Translations under genes and position numbers: made by a program
DNA from: Clostridia bacterium
Lineage (GTDB): Bacteria; Bacillota; Clostridia; Oscillospirales; CAG-272
Direction: 5' to 3'
DNA length: 64,000 nt
Assembly: GCA_017399105.1 (NCBI GenBank)
Contig: JAFQEJ010000035.1
Span: 1-64,000, forward strand
In this document: in pieces, positions 61,367 to 64,000 of the stretch
Position numbering within the stretch: position 1 is the stretch's first letter
Layout: each line of letters opens with the position of its first letter
The notes under the pieces: generated by a model
What the model was told of the DNA's origin: nothing
Seen by the model: only the letters and a program-made list of their open reading frames with translations
The model's database searches: none

Positions 61367-63319
61367 TTATTTCTTTCTGTATTCCACTGTAAGGCTTGCT
61401 TTGGGCTGTGCGATTTCAAAGGCGTAATCGGCAAGAGCACTCCCTTCAAGCTCGAGGGTTGTTTTTTCGTACCTCTCATTCCAGATATCAATCTCGTAAA
61501 GAGCATCCGGCTCAATTCCGTGAAGCTGAGGCTTGAAGGTCGGCTCAGCACAGTCCCTGCGTCTGAAGAGACGGAGCATGCCCTCTCCGCTCTCGTCAAG
61601 ATGGCATTGATATCCTGCCCATTCATCAAAAGCGAGCGAGGGCGCGGTCAGCTCATACATATCGCCATCGAAATAGCGGGCGGTGCGTGCAGTCTCGGCA
61701 AAGGCAGCTCTGGTTGCGGTGGGATCAAAATCTGCATCGGCCAGCGGCACCTGAAGCACCAGTGAACGAGTTGCCACCGAGCGGGCGTAATACGCTTCGG
61801 AGTACCATGATGCAGAGGTATAATAAGGAAGATAACGCCCCAATGTACGGGTCATATTCTGATCCCACACCTCACGGGGAGTCTCCTCGGTAGCGGGTCC
61901 GCAGGCAACATCGCTCTTCCAGAGAGAAACCGAACGGGAGAGCATCTCAAAATCAAGACGTCTGCCGCCGCTGGAGCAGTTATCGATCACAAGGCTGGGG
62001 AAGCGTGCAAGCAGTCTGTCCCACAGCTCATAAAGTCCTTCGATATAGTGAAGCTCGGTGATTCCGCTTCTGCCCGGTTCATCTGCATGGCGCCAGTAAA
62101 TGAGGGGCTCCTGATTGAAGTCCTGACGGTAAACATCCAGATGATTTTCTTTTATGATTCCGCTGATCTTCTCAAAAATATAATCGCGGGCATCGGGATT
62201 GGTCAGATCGGCAAGAAAGAGCGGCTGTTTTTCTTTGGGACCGTCAGTTTTTGTCAGCATCCACTCGGGATGCTCGAGGAAGAAGTCGGTGGTCTTTCCG
62301 TAATCCGGCTCGTTGGCAAGGGGATTCTGGATGCTCTCAGGCTCAAACCACAGCAGGCAATTCATGCCATTCTCATGAAGCTTGTCAGCGATCGGCTTCA
62401 TGCCGCGGGGCAGAAGCGAATTGTAGCGGTAGTTTCCGACACCGCGCAAAAAATATCCCTCAAACCAGGCGGCATCAAACCAGTATGTATTGGCGGTTTC
62501 AAGGTCGATAATGGCTTTGGCAAGCTTCATCTGAGGCTCCTCGCCGGGCCAGGTGGGATCGGTCCAATAATAGCGGTCAAAGCACTGTACGGCACGGATG
62601 CGCGAGAAATCGCTGTTTCCACCAAGCCGCTTGGGACTGTAGTATTCGCGCTCAAGGCTGACAAATCTCCGGCGAAGCGCATCGGGTGCACAGTCTCCCG
62701 ACATGATCAGCATGCGGGGAGCGCGTACACTCTCACCGGGAAGAAGATAAAAATCGGCGTCGGCAACCGAGGCTTTCATATTCAGCGCGCCGTAGGAAAG
62801 GGTGATTTCACTCTTCCACTGTCCCGTCCAGCCGATAGCGCAAATCAGAGAAGAGTCGCCGCCCTCGCAGATATCATAATAGGGGAATGCACTTTGTGCG
62901 GAGCTTCTGCCGTTAACCGCACAGCGTGCAGTGTAGTCTCCCTGATACAACCGCTTTGTAAAGGGCATAAAGGAATCCGCGCCGCAATAATCGCCGCTCA
63001 GACTGCCGTATTCAGCTTCGCTGCAGGGCAAGGTCACATCCATGCCGCAGAATTCGTTGATCCTGCCGCTGTTATGCTCGCTTTTGTTGGTAATACGCAT
63101 CAGCCACTCAGCCGCATACTCTGTAGGGTAGGAATGAAGCTCAAGCGTGATATGTAAACCGTCAAGCTCCTTAACGAAAAATCCACTCTCATCCCGTTCC
63201 ATCTCGGCAGGAATCAATTTGATGACAGTTCCGTTATAACGGAAGGAAGCAAGGGCAATATCGGGGACTTCCAAGCCCGTGATATGTGTTGATGCATGAA
63301 GTGATAATTGACCGTTCAT
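61367..63319 (-). CDS. Alpha-galactosidase-like enzyme (GH36)
   Basis: 650 residues, no signal peptide. Clan GH-D TIM barrel after an N-terminal beta domain: YWFDAAWFEGYF, CLLWFEPESIQ, VYRQDFNQEP (nucleophile Asp in xxDxN) and VIDNCSSGGRRLDFE (acid/base Asp), then LWKSDVACGP. Removes terminal alpha-galactose or related sugars from oligosaccharides in the cytosol. Slightly shorter than the usual 700 or so. Controlled by a promoter with a pair of LacI-type palindromes immediately upstream. Confidence 0.9.
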   Translation of the reverse strand: MNGQLSLHASTHITGLEVPDIALASFRYNGTVIKLIPAEMERDESGFFVKELDGLHITLELHSYPTEYAAEWLMRITNKSEHNSGRINEFCGMDVTLPCSEAEYGSLSGDYCGADSFMPFTKRLYQGDYTARCAVNGRSSAQSAFPYYDICEGGDSSLICAIGWTGQWKSEITLSYGALNMKASVADADFYLLPGESVRAPRMLIMSGDCAPDALRRRFVSLEREYYSPKRLGGNSDFSRIRAVQCFDRYYWTDPTWPGEEPQMKLAKAIIDLETANTYWFDAAWFEGYFLRGVGNYRYNSLLPRGMKPIADKLHENGMNCLLWFEPESIQNPLANEPDYGKTTDFFLEHPEWMLTKTDGPKEKQPLFLADLTNPDARDYIFEKISGIIKENHLDVYRQDFNQEPLIYWRHADEPGRSGITELHYIEGLYELWDRLLARFPSLVIDNCSSGGRRLDFEMLSRSVSLWKSDVACGPATEETPREVWDQNMTRTLGRYLPYYTSASWYSEAYYARSVATRSLVLQVPLADADFDPTATRAAFAETARTARYFDGDMYELTAPSLAFDEWAGYQCHLDESGEGMLRLFRRRDCAEPTFKPQLHGIEPDALYEIDIWNERYEKTTLELEGSALADYAFEIAQPKASLTVEYRKK

Positions 63320-63371
63320 GTTGTAACCTCACTTATATTTACAGAATCCCAACAATGATTGTTGTATTGTC

Positions 63372-63400
63372 ATCATAACACAATTTTTTTTGGCTGTCAA
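63372..63400 (-). promoter_or_regulatory. Consensus promoter of GH36 gene
   Basis: Minus strand TTGACA (63395-63400), 17 nt, TATGAT (63372-63377), 52 nt before the start. Confidence 0.8.
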
Positions 63401-63407
63401 CAAAAAT

Positions 63408-63451
63408 GTAACCGATTACGCATTTTTGGTCATTATCGCGTAATCGGTTAC
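63408..63451 (-). promoter_or_regulatory. LacI-type operator pair / hairpin
   Basis: GTAACCGATTACGC (63408-63421) and GCGTAATCGGTTAC (63438-63451) are perfect inverted copies. Each arm holds its own CG-centred near-palindrome GTAAcCGaTTAC, the form bound by LacI-family sugar repressors. The pair ends 7 nt upstream of the GH36 -35. As RNA it is a strong hairpin followed by ATTTTTGTT on the minus strand, so it could also end the upstream GH2 transcript. Confidence 0.75.
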
Positions 63452-63501
63452 TTGTTTCTTGTGTAATATCACGGAACTGCCATCATTCATTTGATGTGCA
63501 C

Positions 63502-64000
63502 TCAGAATCCTGCCTTTTCCATCAGCTCACGGTAAAATTCCAGCGCATAGGGACGCGCACCGGTTAGGAAGTGATTGCGGTAGGTCTCCCCCCGCCAATT
63601 CCACTCCATCAGAATCATGCCCTGCTTATCAGCCACGCCGCCAAGATCGGCTACCTTTATTGCAGAATTGGCAGGAATACACAGATTTCCCTCTCTCAGA
63701 CACTCGCCGCTGACAAGATCGGTGACGGTGTAGGAAATGTCCTCGTCAGTCAGTCTGTCATTGACCGCATGGAGAGGCAGCATACCGTCGGAAGGCTCGG
63801 CGCACATCATGCAGACATCGGTCTGTGCGCGCTTGATATAGGAATATGCCAGCTTCCTGTCACCGTAATAATCGACCACGGCATCCGAGAACTGAGGCCA
63901 GCCATCGATCAGATTCCACCAGATAATGCCGCTTCTGCGCCATTTTGCATAGCGGAAGCGCTCGATGAAGAATTTGAAGGCCTCTGCCTGCACAATCTGG
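63502..64000 (-). CDS. GH2-family glycosidase (beta-mannosidase-like), C-terminal part
   Basis: Only the last 165 or so residues are in the window; the frame stays open to the right edge. The visible part begins QIVQAEAFKFFIERFRYAKW and has GIIWWNLIDGWPQFSDAVVD with YYGDRKLAYSYIKRAQ, the usual end of the catalytic barrel in beta-mannosidases and related GH2 enzymes, followed by a beta-sandwich. Catalytic residues are outside the window. On the same strand as the GH36 gene; the two may share control through the palindromes at 63408. Confidence 0.8.
   Translation of the reverse strand, partial: QIVQAEAFKFFIERFRYAKWRRSGIIWWNLIDGWPQFSDAVVDYYGDRKLAYSYIKRAQTDVCMMCAEPSDGMLPLHAVNDRLTDEDISYTVTDLVSGECLREGNLCIPANSAIKVADLGGVADKQGMILMEWNWRGETYRNHFLTGARPYALEFYRELMEKAGF

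Overview
The window looks like a chromosomal segment of an anaerobic Clostridia-type Bacillota (Firmicutes), probably a gut member near Oscillospirales. The evidence is a moderate G+C content, vegetative promoters of TTGACA-17-TATAAT type before many genes, AGGAGG-type ribosome sites, YlxM-Ffh-S16-KhpA and Dgt-DnaG-SigA gene orders, SLH-domain and lipoprotein surface proteins, acetate kinase, an iron alcohol dehydrogenase, GTP-type PEP carboxykinase and thiC under a TPP riboswitch. I see no rRNA, CRISPR array, transposase, phage or plasmid gene.

Layout. 1-5.5 kb: two ABC exporter half-transporters with N-terminal zinc ribbons flank a DUF1854 protein in one operon. 5.7-8.9 kb: a small conserved protein, tmcAL and, divergently, ackA. 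9-10 kb: an AT-rich tandem GNAT acetyltransferase that looks acquired. 10.2-13.8 kb: argS, a metallophosphoesterase and yebC. 14-15.1 kb: a sialidase-like BNR protein. 15.2-17.7 kb: ylxM-ffh-rpsP-khpA. 17.7-19.2 kb: a YhbD-type regulator and a TAGSCH-repeat protein under a palindromic operator. 19.4-25 kb: an SLH/transglutaminase surface protein, a two-component system with a small membrane protein, and ychF. 25-27.6 kb: an ECF sigma factor fused to a very large extension of unknown function. 27.7-31 kb: an iron ADH and an orphan solute-binding lipoprotein. 31.1-37.4 kb: dgt-dnaG-rpoD, hflX-yigZ and rpmE. 37.5-41.2 kb: a glycosidase lipoprotein and thiC. 41.2-49.8 kb: a Gfo/Idh oxidoreductase with a flavin-binding partner, an AraC/GyrI regulator pair, a sialate O-acetylesterase, a six-hairpin glycosidase and an anchored surface protein. 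49.9-53.1 kb: pckG, rsmA and tRNA-Thr. 53.2-64 kb: an alpha-rhamnosidase-like enzyme, an RNA methyltransferase, an amidase-like protein, a tandem pair of unknown paralogues, a solute-binding lipoprotein, a GH36 alpha-galactosidase and the C-terminal end of a GH2 enzyme.

Together, the accessory genes suggest a glycan forager. Secreted or lipid-anchored binding proteins and a glycosidase act outside; mostly signal-less exo-glycosidases (sialidase-like, sialate esterase, GH78, GH36, GH2) finish oligosaccharides inside the cell; acetate kinase, the iron ADH and PEP carboxykinase handle fermentation. Glycan genes are mostly single transcription units with their own promoters, some with LacI-type operator-like palindromes, rather than one large locus. 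Both solute-binding proteins lack adjacent permeases.

The best candidates for undescribed biology are the ECF sigma factor with a roughly 680-residue extension, the tandem 409/406-residue family, the palindrome-controlled YhbD/TAGSCH unit, and the ABC-DUF1854-ABC exporter with zinc ribbons. All functional calls rest on motif reading only; no database search was run.
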